From an uncultured Armatimonadota bacterium (GTDB lineage: Bacteria; Armatimonadota; Fimbriimonadia; Fimbriimonadales; Fimbriimonadaceae), in contig CAIYMO010000049.1 of the NCBI GenBank assembly GCA_903927345.1, forward strand, positions 124,001 through 188,000: DNA of 64,000 bases, read 5' to 3'. A program made the position numbers and the translations under genes. Of the stretch, positions 48,382 through 55,974 are shown in pieces (position 1 is the first letter of the stretch; every line of letters begins with the position of its first letter). The notes beneath the pieces are model-generated. The model was not told the origin of the DNA, did no database searches, and worked only from the letters and a program-made list of their open reading frames with translations.

Positions 48382-51170
48382 AACATGTCCTCCTCTTCAC
48401 TTGCACCTTGGGAACGGCGGCACAGATCGCTGACATTACAAAACGCACAGTGATCGCCCGGTGTGGGAAGCATTTGCCCCGAGCAGGTGCTTCGGAGTCC
48501 CTCGATGAACAGGCCTTTTAGAGTCGTTCTGAGGTCATCGCGGGTTGCCTCACCTTCGCCCAGATTGATGACGGTCAGCGCGTCGGTAGAACGCGGATGC
48601 GCAGAATCATCGGGGATATAGATGATTTTTGTTCGTCGATCTCCCAGACTTTCGATTTCGATTTCGACTTCGTGGACGCCGACCCACGCCGATTCGATCA
48701 TTGAGCCGAACTCAAGAAGTAGGTCGTCGCGGTTGGAGGTGGTCTTCTTTTCAGGTGCGTTCAGGCGATAAAGGTGTAAGGTCCGGCGAGAGTTGGCTTC
48801 GGTGACCCCAGCGAGGCGCTCTTTGTATGCGGTTGCAGGGTTGAAGTCTTCGAGACGGCCGCCGATTTTGGTTGTCAGGCAGTCGCGATGCCATTGCTCT
48901 CGGGACATGAACTCCCGTTCAATCAGCCCTGAAAACACTCGTTCCGCACCTTGCTCCAGGGGATCGAGCTCCCAAGCGGGCAGCTTTGTCCGTATCTCGT
49001 CCAGCACGCCTTGGTATGCCGCTCGTAGGGCGGTAGCGGCGGATTCGGGATCGGGTGCTTTGAGAAGCTGCGCCATCTCGGGGACATAGAGGAGCCTTCG
49101 CCAATAGTCCCCCTTTTCGTGGGGCGTTGGGAGTTTGCGCTGAGCCAGGAATTGGAAGGCGCATTTTTGCATTGCCCGGAGCTCGCGTGGCCGAATCGGT
49201 GACTTGTCAAACCGGATGACCTCCTTGGCAGGTTCGGTTGCAATGTGGTTCTCGGGCGGCGACTTTGGAGCTGAAAGCAGGGCGGTTGAGAGAGCTCGGT
49301 CTGGCTCCAATTCGCACTCTGACGGAGGTGGCAGCAGGGACCGACGAGGGTGCGAAAACTCCTGAAGATTGGAGCAAATTTTACGAATTTCTCCCAGGTA
49401 GAACGCCGCGATGTTATCCCGGTCACCATCGATTTGGGGATAGCTGAGAACGAGGCCCTTGGATGGGCAGGCGCACAGGCGATAGAAATGGTCTCGCTCG
49501 GCGGCGGCGGTGTCGAAGCTGTTCGTGAGCGGCGGGTTTGCTTGGAATGCGGCGAGGTCATCGTCGCTCAGAATTGGGTTTTCGGAGCGGCGGCGAGGGA
49601 ACGCTCCTTCGAGCAATCCGAGGGCGATCACGTAGTCGGTAAGGCCGATTTCGTCGACGCTCGTGACGACTTCGATACCATCGGGCGGCTTCGGAACGCT
49701 CGCATCGCCGGAGTCAAGAACCTGCTTGAGCACCTTGATCCAGGTCGCAAAGGCGATTGGCTCGGGGCGGTTAGCATGGCGGACAACAGCATCTTGGCCA
49801 AGTGCGGCGAGGAGAGCGGTGAATGCGCGTTGATCCCGTCCATCGTGCGATCGCTGGATTACGGTTTGGAACCAGGGCGCTTGCTCGATGGAGTTGCGGA
49901 CGAAGGTGTGCCAGTCAAGGGCGGTTCGTTGCTCGCTGGCGATGGTCGATCTTAGTGAGCGGAGATGAGTAACCGTTTCGGCGAGCACTTCGGCACCTTC
50001 CTTTTCAGCCACAAGCTCGGTGAGGTCATCCCATTCGTTGCCGCCGCGAAGGTGGGCTTGCTCGATGAGGTTTGCGGTTTCTGAGTTATGGGCGAGTCCC
50101 AGATATCCGGTCTTGAGAAGCGGCGTGAGCTTCCTTACGTCATTGGATTCAAGCAGGTCGAACAGGGCGAGAAGGCTTTTGATAAAGCCATTTGCAAGAA
50201 GCGGTGTGCGCCTTGTTAAGCGAACGGGGACCCGCATTCGTTGGCTGGCAGCGATGAGCACGGGTAGGTATGTGTCGCGATCTCTTGCGAAAATCGTGAC
50301 GCTTCCGGTTCCGGTGAGGGCAACGGCTCTGCGAAGTGCCCACTCGGCTTCGGCGAAGGGGTCGCCAACAGTGTGAATTTCGACAAGTTCGAGGTCGGGG
50401 CCGTCAGTTTCAAACTCAGTAAAGAGATTGTTGAGCAGTCGATTCCCTTGACCAGGTGATGTCTTGGGCTTGTTGACGAATTCGGCGGTGACTTGAGAGG
50501 CTCGGAAAATTAGCGCGTCGGTGGCGTGTCGATCGAGGACCAGCTGCACTTCGGCGCCTTGGCTGGATAGCCAGGTGAGCCATTTGAGAGCGAGTGGGTG
50601 GAGCTCGCCTCGGTTAAAGATCAAGAGCCGGGCTTCTTGACCGTCCAGATCGAGGGCTTCGTCAAGGCAAGCTTTCATCAGGGCCGATGCGGTGGACGCA
50701 GAGGCTTCGGCGAGTGTGCGTTCGACTTCGGTTGCGATGGCGTGGAGGGCTTCGGCTTTGGCACCGGTGAATCCGTCAGAGACGGAATCGAAGCCGATAT
50801 CCCAGTGCTGGAATTGACGTAGGGCGTCGCGGACGACTTCGTGGAATCCAGCCTTGTCACCGACTTTGCTGAAGGGACCAAGTGATGGGAGCGACTCACA
50901 GGCGAGCTCGATTGCAGTGAGGACTTGGCGGGAAGACGCGAGCCTGGGGCTACTTCCGTGGAGCTGGGTGTGGACTTGGCGGACAAATTCGCCAAACGGC
51001 TTCAGATCGACCAACGTGGAATCGCCGAGATAAGTACGCAACGCCCCCAGGTAGGAGTCGGAAAACGAGGTCACAACCCCGTAGCTTTTTCGGCCAAAGC
51101 GCTCGACGAGACCAGCCGCAATGCTCGGAGAAGGAATTGTTTGGACGACCTCAAATTTTCCCTTTGCCAT
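48378..51170 (-). CDS. AddB-like protein with Fe-S nuclease fold, catalytic motif not found
   Basis: A 930-residue partner of the AddA-like helicase. The N-terminal half is a helicase-like scaffold without a Walker A (FGRKSYGVVTSFSDSYLGAL near the usual place), with VVTSVDEIGLTDYVIALGL and LEGAFPRRRSENPILSDDDL in the position of the AddB REGLLRK-like segment. The C-terminal quarter has the AddB Fe-S layout: Cys in LRAMQKCAFQFLAQ (about 668) and CAFCNVSDLC (about 907, 910, 916). The expected ...DxK nuclease core between them (usually DYKT) is not present; the aligned place reads ALTVINLGEGEA. The ATG at 51170 follows TACACT by nine bases. Confidence 0.82.
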   Translation of the reverse strand: MAKGKFEVVQTIPSPSIAAGLVERFGRKSYGVVTSFSDSYLGALRTYLGDSTLVDLKPFGEFVRQVHTQLHGSSPRLASSRQVLTAIELACESLPSLGPFSKVGDKAGFHEVVRDALRQFQHWDIGFDSVSDGFTGAKAEALHAIATEVERTLAEASASTASALMKACLDEALDLDGQEARLLIFNRGELHPLALKWLTWLSSQGAEVQLVLDRHATDALIFRASQVTAEFVNKPKTSPGQGNRLLNNLFTEFETDGPDLELVEIHTVGDPFAEAEWALRRAVALTGTGSVTIFARDRDTYLPVLIAASQRMRVPVRLTRRTPLLANGFIKSLLALFDLLESNDVRKLTPLLKTGYLGLAHNSETANLIEQAHLRGGNEWDDLTELVAEKEGAEVLAETVTHLRSLRSTIASEQRTALDWHTFVRNSIEQAPWFQTVIQRSHDGRDQRAFTALLAALGQDAVVRHANRPEPIAFATWIKVLKQVLDSGDASVPKPPDGIEVVTSVDEIGLTDYVIALGLLEGAFPRRRSENPILSDDDLAAFQANPPLTNSFDTAAAERDHFYRLCACPSKGLVLSYPQIDGDRDNIAAFYLGEIRKICSNLQEFSHPRRSLLPPPSECELEPDRALSTALLSAPKSPPENHIATEPAKEVIRFDKSPIRPRELRAMQKCAFQFLAQRKLPTPHEKGDYWRRLLYVPEMAQLLKAPDPESAATALRAAYQGVLDEIRTKLPAWELDPLEQGAERVFSGLIEREFMSREQWHRDCLTTKIGGRLEDFNPATAYKERLAGVTEANSRRTLHLYRLNAPEKKTTSNRDDLLLEFGSMIESAWVGVHEVEIEIESLGDRRTKIIYIPDDSAHPRSTDALTVINLGEGEATRDDLRTTLKGLFIEGLRSTCSGQMLPTPGDHCAFCNVSDLCRRSQGASEEEDMF

Positions 51171-51195
51171 TCCCCTACAAGTGTAACATGAGCGG
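51171..51195. promoter_or_regulatory. 25-base divergent promoter with interlocked -10 boxes
   Basis: AGTGTAACAT at 51180-51189 carries TAACAT for the plus-strand gene (gap of 6 to its GTG) and, on the minus strand, TACACT (gap of 9 to its ATG); they share two positions. The spacing of the two start codons equals that of the pair at 44,476/44,502. Confidence 0.6.
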
Positions 51196-51756
51196 GTGAT
51201 CTGGTCGCGCCGGCGGAGGTGGATGGGAAATATTGTTCCGCTTGTTCCGAGTGTGATTTGCGCCGTTTTGGGCTACGGTTTAGGTCTCGGCGTTTGGAGC
51301 ATTGGACTCGGGGCGGCGGTTTCTTTACCGCTCATCAGCCGATTTGGATTTTGGGAGAACGCCCTTATCCGAGCCGAGCTTCTCGAGAAGTTTGCTAAAG
51401 GCGGAATCTTGGTTGGGATCGTCTATGAACAGCCTGCGGATTGGCTTGATGCTCATGCAGAAATAGGATTGCTCAACATCGAGAAATCGATGATTATTGT
51501 CCAGACCGAAGAACATCGACTCAAGGTTCCACTCAATTCGCAATCGAGTCTGCGAAGGAAGTTCAATATCCACCAACTCGTTGGCCTTGGGGGATGGATC
51601 GTGGTGAGTAATCCGGGCGTTCCTGATCTGCTCATCGAGAGCCGAGAAGCGGACACCATGTTCCAGAGCAAGCTCAGGACGAACGAACTTTTTGAGACGC
51701 TGAAAAAGGAAAAAGGGGGCTCCGAAGAGCCCCCGATTTCGAATCAAGGTGTCTGA
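51196..51756 (+). CDS. Membrane protein of unknown function
   Basis: A 186-residue protein: basic N-terminus (WSRRRRWMG), two adjacent hydrophobic segments (about 12-30 and 33-48) forming a hairpin anchor, then a soluble domain of about 130 residues with beta-rich character (KSMIIVQTEEHRLKVPLNSQSS; GLGGWIVVSNPGVPDLLIES) that resembles a PH-like or small beta-barrel module. No known family is recognised. The start is GTG. Its last codons overlap the terminator of the convergent flagellin gene, so the end of the protein (KKEKGGSEEPPIS) is shaped by that hairpin. Confidence 0.7.
   Translation: MIWSRRRRWMGNIVPLVPSVICAVLGYGLGLGVWSIGLGAAVSLPLISRFGFWENALIRAELLEKFAKGGILVGIVYEQPADWLDAHAEIGLLNIEKSMIIVQTEEHRLKVPLNSQSSLRRKFNIHQLVGLGGWIVVSNPGVPDLLIESREADTMFQSKLRTNELFETLKKEKGGSEEPPISNQGV
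51715..51734 (-). terminator. Terminator of the minus-strand flagellin gene
   Basis: GGGGGCTC pairs with GAGCCCCC around CGAA; on the minus strand it is followed by TTTTTCCTTTTT. It lies inside the coding end of the gene at 51196-51756. Confidence 0.88.
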
Positions 51757-51758
51757 GC

Positions 51759-53186
51759 TTATCGCAGGAGCGAAAGAACCGACTGACCGCCCTGGTTTGC
51801 CTGTCCGAGGATGGACATTCCAGCTTGCTGCATAACCTGCAACTTGGTGTAGTTGGTCATTTCGTTGGCAACGTCGAGGTCTCGGATGGAGGACTCGGAA
51901 GCCGACAGGTTCTCTCTCATGTTGGTAAGCGACCGGCTGTTCGTTTCAAGAACGTTTCGCTGGAAGTTACCAATCTTGCCGCGCATTGCCGATACTTCTT
52001 CAATCGCCTTGTCAAGGACTGCAAGTGCGCTGGTTGCGCCCTGAGCAGTTGAAAGGTCAAGGTTGTTTACCGTGGTACCGGTGACAACACCCGAACCGAG
52101 CTGACCGGTAGACATGTTTCGGAGAGCAAGGTTGGCGGTGACACCAGAGAGGAATCCAATCTGGAAGTTCGAATCCGCAGCCACAACTCGTCCGACAGCA
52201 GCAGCAGCCGAGACAGCGTTTCCACCTTCACCAATGTTCAGAGTGTTACCGTTAGCGTCGGTAAGGGTCAGACCGTCTGCACCAGATCGTCCACCAGTGA
52301 ACAGAGCAGCAACACCACCGATGGTGACTGTTGCAGCAGCATTAACACCCGAGACGCTCGCCGTGGTGTTTGCAGCGGTGCTGACAACACCAGTGGTGTC
52401 CGTGAAGGTGATCGACCTGTTTGCGCCAGTTTGTACTGCCTGGAAGGTGAGCTGGTTACCAGTTGCATTCCAAGAAGCCGTGACGCCGGTTTGTGCCGAA
52501 GCCGCGTTGAAAACGTTGGCCAAGGAAGCACCGGTAGTACCCGACGAGATGTTGAAGTTGACGCCGTTGAGAGCAACCGTACCGGATGCAAGAGCGCCAG
52601 CAGTGAGCAACGATGTCGCGGTGTACAGTGCACGGGTCGCAGCGGTGGTCTGCTGAAGGGTGATGAGACCGTTCGCAGTGATCGAAGTGGTACCGAGGGC
52701 ACCGCCGAAGCTGAAACCTGAAACCTTGGTCGCGTTCGAGATCTGCGTGGTGGTACCAGCAGAACCGTCCAGAAGCTTTCGACCCGAGTAGGTAACGTTT
52801 CCAGCAATTCGGTCAATCGACTGAATGATGGACGTGACCTGATCTTGGTTCGCAGCAACTTGCGCAGCCGTAAGGGTAGCCGAGTTACCGGAAGCGATTG
52901 CAAGTCCTCGAGCGTCGCTCAGAAGCTTGTTCATTTCTCCAAGAGCGTTCTCTGCGGTCTTTGCGTAGTTCATCGCTTCTTGGTTGTTCTTCAGAGCAGA
53001 GTCCATCGAGTTGATCTGCGCTCGGAAGAGCTCCGAAGAGATCAATCCTGCTGGATCGTCAGATGCATCTTTGATTCGAAGACCTGAGCTGAGCTTGCCC
53101 ATGGACTTCTCCATAAGGTTTGAAGCTTGGTTGACGCTGTTATAGGCGCTGAGCGCACTTGTGTTACTATTGATTCGAAAAGCCAT
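51759..53186 (-). CDS. Flagellin (copy A)
   Basis: A 475-residue flagellar filament protein. The N-terminal D0/D1 helix starts MAFRINSNTSALSAYNSVNQ and includes KLSSGLRIKDASDDPAGLIS and the conserved ARGLAIASGNSATLT; the C-terminal D1/D0 ends NMRENLSASESSIRDLDVAN, MTNYTKLQVMQQAGMSILGQ and ANQGGQSVLSLLR. The centre (about 165-365) is Thr/Ala/Gly-rich, the exposed D2/D3 part. A strong GGAGG ribosome site precedes the ATG at 53186; the frame is open to 53357 but the ribosome site and family start settle the ATG. It is very similar over its whole length to copy B at 60,531, in reverse orientation. Confidence 0.96.
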   Translation of the reverse strand: MAFRINSNTSALSAYNSVNQASNLMEKSMGKLSSGLRIKDASDDPAGLISSELFRAQINSMDSALKNNQEAMNYAKTAENALGEMNKLLSDARGLAIASGNSATLTAAQVAANQDQVTSIIQSIDRIAGNVTYSGRKLLDGSAGTTTQISNATKVSGFSFGGALGTTSITANGLITLQQTTAATRALYTATSLLTAGALASGTVALNGVNFNISSGTTGASLANVFNAASAQTGVTASWNATGNQLTFQAVQTGANRSITFTDTTGVVSTAANTTASVSGVNAAATVTIGGVAALFTGGRSGADGLTLTDANGNTLNIGEGGNAVSAAAAVGRVVAADSNFQIGFLSGVTANLALRNMSTGQLGSGVVTGTTVNNLDLSTAQGATSALAVLDKAIEEVSAMRGKIGNFQRNVLETNSRSLTNMRENLSASESSIRDLDVANEMTNYTKLQVMQQAGMSILGQANQGGQSVLSLLR

Positions 53187-53388
53187 TTCGATTCCTCCGT
53201 GATTGTCTATGGACCGTGACTGTGGACTTCCTTGCCCTTCAGTCTCCGGAAACTCCCCGTCTCCGTGAACTTGATGGCGGCCCGCCAAACTAGCCCGGGT
53301 AAGGCTTTCCATCCGTATTTGAGCGGATACCTGGTAATTACACGGTGGTTCGAACAAACTGATAGAGTTACCAGCTAGTAATGTTTAC
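53187..53388 (-). promoter_or_regulatory. Upstream region of flagellin copy A
   Basis: On the minus strand GTAAA (53388-53384), nine bases, then CTGGTAA (53374-53368) and an AT-rich tail; the same arrangement precedes copy B. It lies about 190 bases before the start codon and touches the 3' end of the VOC gene. The long leader ends in a GGAGG ribosome site. Confidence 0.4.
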
Positions 53389-53759
53389 AGGGGGGCGTAG
53401 ATGTCCACTTTGTTCCCATCGGGGTCAAGGACCTGGGCGTAGCGTTGACCCCAGAAAGCATCCCAAGGTTCGGTGACCCCTGGGAACCCAGCACTGATAA
53501 CGGCTCCGTAGGTTCGATCGACCGCTTCGGGCGTCCCTGCGTTGAACGCCAGTCCCATCCGCTGACCAACGGGAGTCGTCCAATCTCCGAGTTTCTGCAT
53601 GAGCGCGAGCGAGTCGAGTGCAAGACGCATGCCATTTTCAAACTCCGCCTCGATGTGATCCTCGCCGTTAGGATCTGGAAAGGGGCAGCCTAGCAGACGA
53701 TAAAAGCGAAGAGATGCCTCGAGGTCAGACGAAGTGATGCCAACAAAATCCCACTGCAT
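53385..53759 (-). CDS. VOC (glyoxalase/bleomycin resistance) family protein
   Basis: A 124-residue protein with the two beta-alpha-beta-beta-beta modules of the vicinal oxygen chelate fold: WDFVGITSSDLEASLRFYRLLG and the second FNAGTPEAVDRTYGAVISAG, GVTEPWDAFWGQRYAQVLDPDGNKVDIYAPL. The FWGQRYAQVLDPDGN ending is typical of the fosfomycin/glyoxalase-like group of unknown substrate. It is upstream of the flagellin copy A on the same strand and starts six bases after a CATAAT box. Confidence 0.88.
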   Translation of the reverse strand: MQWDFVGITSSDLEASLRFYRLLGCPFPDPNGEDHIEAEFENGMRLALDSLALMQKLGDWTTPVGQRMGLAFNAGTPEAVDRTYGAVISAGFPGVTEPWDAFWGQRYAQVLDPDGNKVDIYAPL

Positions 53760-53765
53760 TGGGAG

Positions 53766-53771
53766 ATTATG
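53766..53771 (-). promoter_or_regulatory. -10 box of the VOC gene
   Basis: Minus-strand CATAAT, 6 bases before the ATG at 53759. Confidence 0.5.
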
Positions 53772-53786
53772 CAGACAATTGTCTAC

Positions 53787-54731
53787 TTAAACAAGCTTTG
53801 CTTCGACGATTGCCTCATCGTAGAGGTCTTCAATCATCGGGAGGCGAGCAATGCCGCTTCCGTCGGTCATGGCGGTGGCTGCACCCGCTGCAAGACCCCA
53901 GCGGAGCGCGACTTCGGGCGGCTTTCCGGTGTCGATTCCCCAGAGGATGCCTGCGATCATGGAGTCACCGCTACCGATCGTACTGGTCGTCGGAACCTTG
54001 GGGGATCGCCCGACCCAGACTCCGCCCTCTGTAGCCATGACGGCACCAGAGCTGCCCCTCGAGATCACCGCGATTTTGGTTCCGCCACCGATCCGTTGGT
54101 GTAAGTTCAGAACGGCTTCGACGGCTTCAAGATCGCTTTCGATAGGAACTCCGAGGAGTCGGCTTGCTTCTGCCGCGTTGGGTTTGATGAAATCTGGTGA
54201 CGCCAGCATTCCGTGCTTTTGGGCAAAACCGTCAGCATCCAGAATGACCCGTACGCCAGCTTCATGGAACAGCTCGCCGAGGATTTTGAAGGCGTCATCC
54301 GGAACACCCGGCGGAAGCGAACCTCCGAGGGCGGCCCAGCGCGCACCGCGGGCGAGTTCTTTGCAATCGACGAGGAGTTTTTCCCACTCGGTAGGCAGAA
54401 TATCAGGACCCTTACTGTTTAAGGTCGTGGGAGGAGTACCCGAGTTATCTTCGATCGAGAAGTTGGTTCGCGTTTCGCCGGCAATTTTGACGAACGCATC
54501 TTCGACTCCTTCGTGCTCGAGGACGTGGCAAATCGTTCCCGCAGCGGGCCCGCCCAGAAATCCTGTGGCAGCGGTGTCTCCGCCTAGCTCCGCGTAAACG
54601 CGACTGACGTTGACGCCCTTTCCGCCGGCGTCCTTTTCAACCCGCATAACACGGTTGGTATCTCCAACGGCAAACTTTTCAACGAACAGTGCGTGGTCAA
54701 CGCAGGGGTTGAGGGTGACTGAGACTAGCAT
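53787..54731 (-). CDS. fruK: 1-phosphofructokinase-like PfkB family sugar kinase
   Basis: A 314-residue ribokinase-fold kinase of the FruK/LacC/PfkB type. Evidence is VTLNPCVDHALFVEKF at the start, KDAGGKGVNVSRVYAELGG (sugar-binding GGKGxN), TNFSIEDNSGTPPTTLN, ALGGSLPPGVPDDAF, DADGFAQK, IKPNAAEASRLLG and the catalytic motif TIGSGDSMIAGILWG (GxGD). The enzyme phosphorylates fructose 1-phosphate, tagatose 6-phosphate or fructose 6-phosphate. It is three bases downstream of pfkA, so two different phosphofructokinases are co-transcribed. No PTS genes are near, so a second fructose-6-phosphate kinase is as likely as FruK. Confidence 0.85.
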   Translation of the reverse strand: MLVSVTLNPCVDHALFVEKFAVGDTNRVMRVEKDAGGKGVNVSRVYAELGGDTAATGFLGGPAAGTICHVLEHEGVEDAFVKIAGETRTNFSIEDNSGTPPTTLNSKGPDILPTEWEKLLVDCKELARGARWAALGGSLPPGVPDDAFKILGELFHEAGVRVILDADGFAQKHGMLASPDFIKPNAAEASRLLGVPIESDLEAVEAVLNLHQRIGGGTKIAVISRGSSGAVMATEGGVWVGRSPKVPTTSTIGSGDSMIAGILWGIDTGKPPEVALRWGLAAGAATAMTDGSGIARLPMIEDLYDEAIVEAKLV

Positions 54732-54733
54732 GA

Positions 54734-55696
54734 CTAACTGGACATCACTTCGGCGAGAAGAAGCTTTTCGGGATCGATCGCTCGTTCGGTGCTGAGGACG
54801 TATGTGAGAGGGTGTGACACTAGCTTGGAGCCATCGACCCCCGCCATCTCTCCCTTGAATCCGCTCAGAAGACGATTGGTCGCCAAGGCTCCCAGTCGAA
54901 GGGCGAGGACTCGGTCGAACACGGTGGGGCTTCCGCCGCGTTGCAAGTGACCCAGGACAAGATATCGTGTGTCAAAGCCTGTGTTCTTTTCGATGAATAG
55001 CTTGACGTCGCTTGCCCGCGCGGCGCCTTCGGCGACGATGATGATTGAGCTTCGCTTCCCTTTTTCGGCGGCGTGGCGCAAATTATTGGTGATGTCGAGC
55101 AAGGAATAAGGGACTTCGGGGATCAGGATGGCTTCGGCACCGCCAGCCAGTCCAGATTCGATGGCGATAAACCCGTTGCGTCGACCCATGACTTCGATGA
55201 CAAAGACTCGCTCGTGCGAGTAGGCAGTGTCTCGAACACGGTCGATTGCTTCCACCGAGATATTGACGGCGGTGTCGAAGCCGATGCTGTAGTCGGTGCC
55301 ACTGATGTCGTTATCGATTGATCCAGGGACTCCCATCACCGGGAAATCGAACTCTTCTTGAAGCTTGAGCGCACCGGTTAGCGAACCATCTCCACCGATG
55401 ACGACAAGACCGTCGATCTCGTTCTTCTTCAGAACGCCGAGAGCTTTGACGCGGCCTTCGGGGGTTCGGAATTCGGCACTTCGAGCGGAACGGAGGATGG
55501 TGCCCCCACGATCGATGATTCCACCGACGGTTTTGGATTCCATTAACTGGGATTCGTCGTTAATGACGCCTTCCCAGCCGTGAGAGAAGCCGATTACTTC
55601 GGCTCCGCGATGCAAAGCAGCACGCACAACGGCGCGTATCGCTGCATTCATGCCGGGGGCGTCGCCGCCGCTTGTGATGACGCCAATTCGCTTCAC
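54734..55696 (-). CDS. pfkA: 6-phosphofructokinase
   Basis: A 320-residue glycolytic kinase of the bacterial PfkA type. Motifs are ITSGGDAPGMNAAIRAVVRA (ATP site), VVIGGDGSLTGA (GGDGS), VPGSIDNDISGTDYSIGFDTA (catalytic Asp; the Gly in PGSIDND marks ATP rather than PPi enzymes), VIEVMGRRNGFIA and YLVLGHLQRGGSP with the effector and substrate residues. Length is typical of the short tetrameric enzyme. The GTG start is preceded by CATAAT eight bases upstream. fruK-like gene follows. Confidence 0.96.
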   Translation of the reverse strand: MKRIGVITSGGDAPGMNAAIRAVVRAALHRGAEVIGFSHGWEGVINDESQLMESKTVGGIIDRGGTILRSARSAEFRTPEGRVKALGVLKKNEIDGLVVIGGDGSLTGALKLQEEFDFPVMGVPGSIDNDISGTDYSIGFDTAVNISVEAIDRVRDTAYSHERVFVIEVMGRRNGFIAIESGLAGGAEAILIPEVPYSLLDITNNLRHAAEKGKRSSIIIVAEGAARASDVKLFIEKNTGFDTRYLVLGHLQRGGSPTVFDRVLALRLGALATNRLLSGFKGEMAGVDGSKLVSHPLTYVLSTERAIDPEKLLLAEVMSS

Positions 55697-55704
55697 TGCT
55701 ACTG

Positions 55705-55710
55705 ATTATG
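55705..55710 (-). promoter_or_regulatory. -10 box of the pfkA-fruK unit
   Basis: Minus-strand CATAAT, 8 bases before the GTG at 55696. Confidence 0.5.
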
Positions 55711-55748
55711 CCCTAGGCTCCGGTACGATTGGGTTCAAGGAGCGGACA

Positions 55749-55955
55749 TTGCGAACGAAGTTCTTGCAGATTGCAATTCTAGCCCCACTCGGCGGCCTCA
55801 TCGCTGCCATTTGGTGGCTTGGAACGGAAAATCTGCCAATCGGTGGAGACGCTCGTCACTTCTTTGTTCTTGGTTTAAGCTGGATCTCGCTCCCGATCGT
55901 CATCGTTGCTCTGAGCGTAATCCTATCGAAGTTTTCTCGGAGACACCACCGATGA
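55749..55955 (+). CDS. Small two-helix membrane protein
   Basis: A 68-residue protein from a TTG preceded by AAGGAG. Two hydrophobic helices (about 6-24, LQIAILAPLGGLIAAIWWLG, and about 36-58, FFVLGLSWISLPIVIVALSVI) are joined by a short loop and end in a basic tail (SKFSRRHHR). Nothing else can be said of its function. It precedes the CBS-DUF1385 gene by 19 bases. The frame extends upstream into pfkA, but the ribosome site fixes the TTG. Confidence 0.6.
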   Translation: MRTKFLQIAILAPLGGLIAAIWWLGTENLPIGGDARHFFVLGLSWISLPIVIVALSVILSKFSRRHHR

Positions 55956-55974
55956 CCTGCCACAATGAGTTCAA

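Noticed and set aside
53851-54597. A 248-codon plus-strand frame across the fruK-like gene
   Set aside because: Antisense shadow of a clear PfkB kinase, rich in Pro/Ser/Ala, no start signal.
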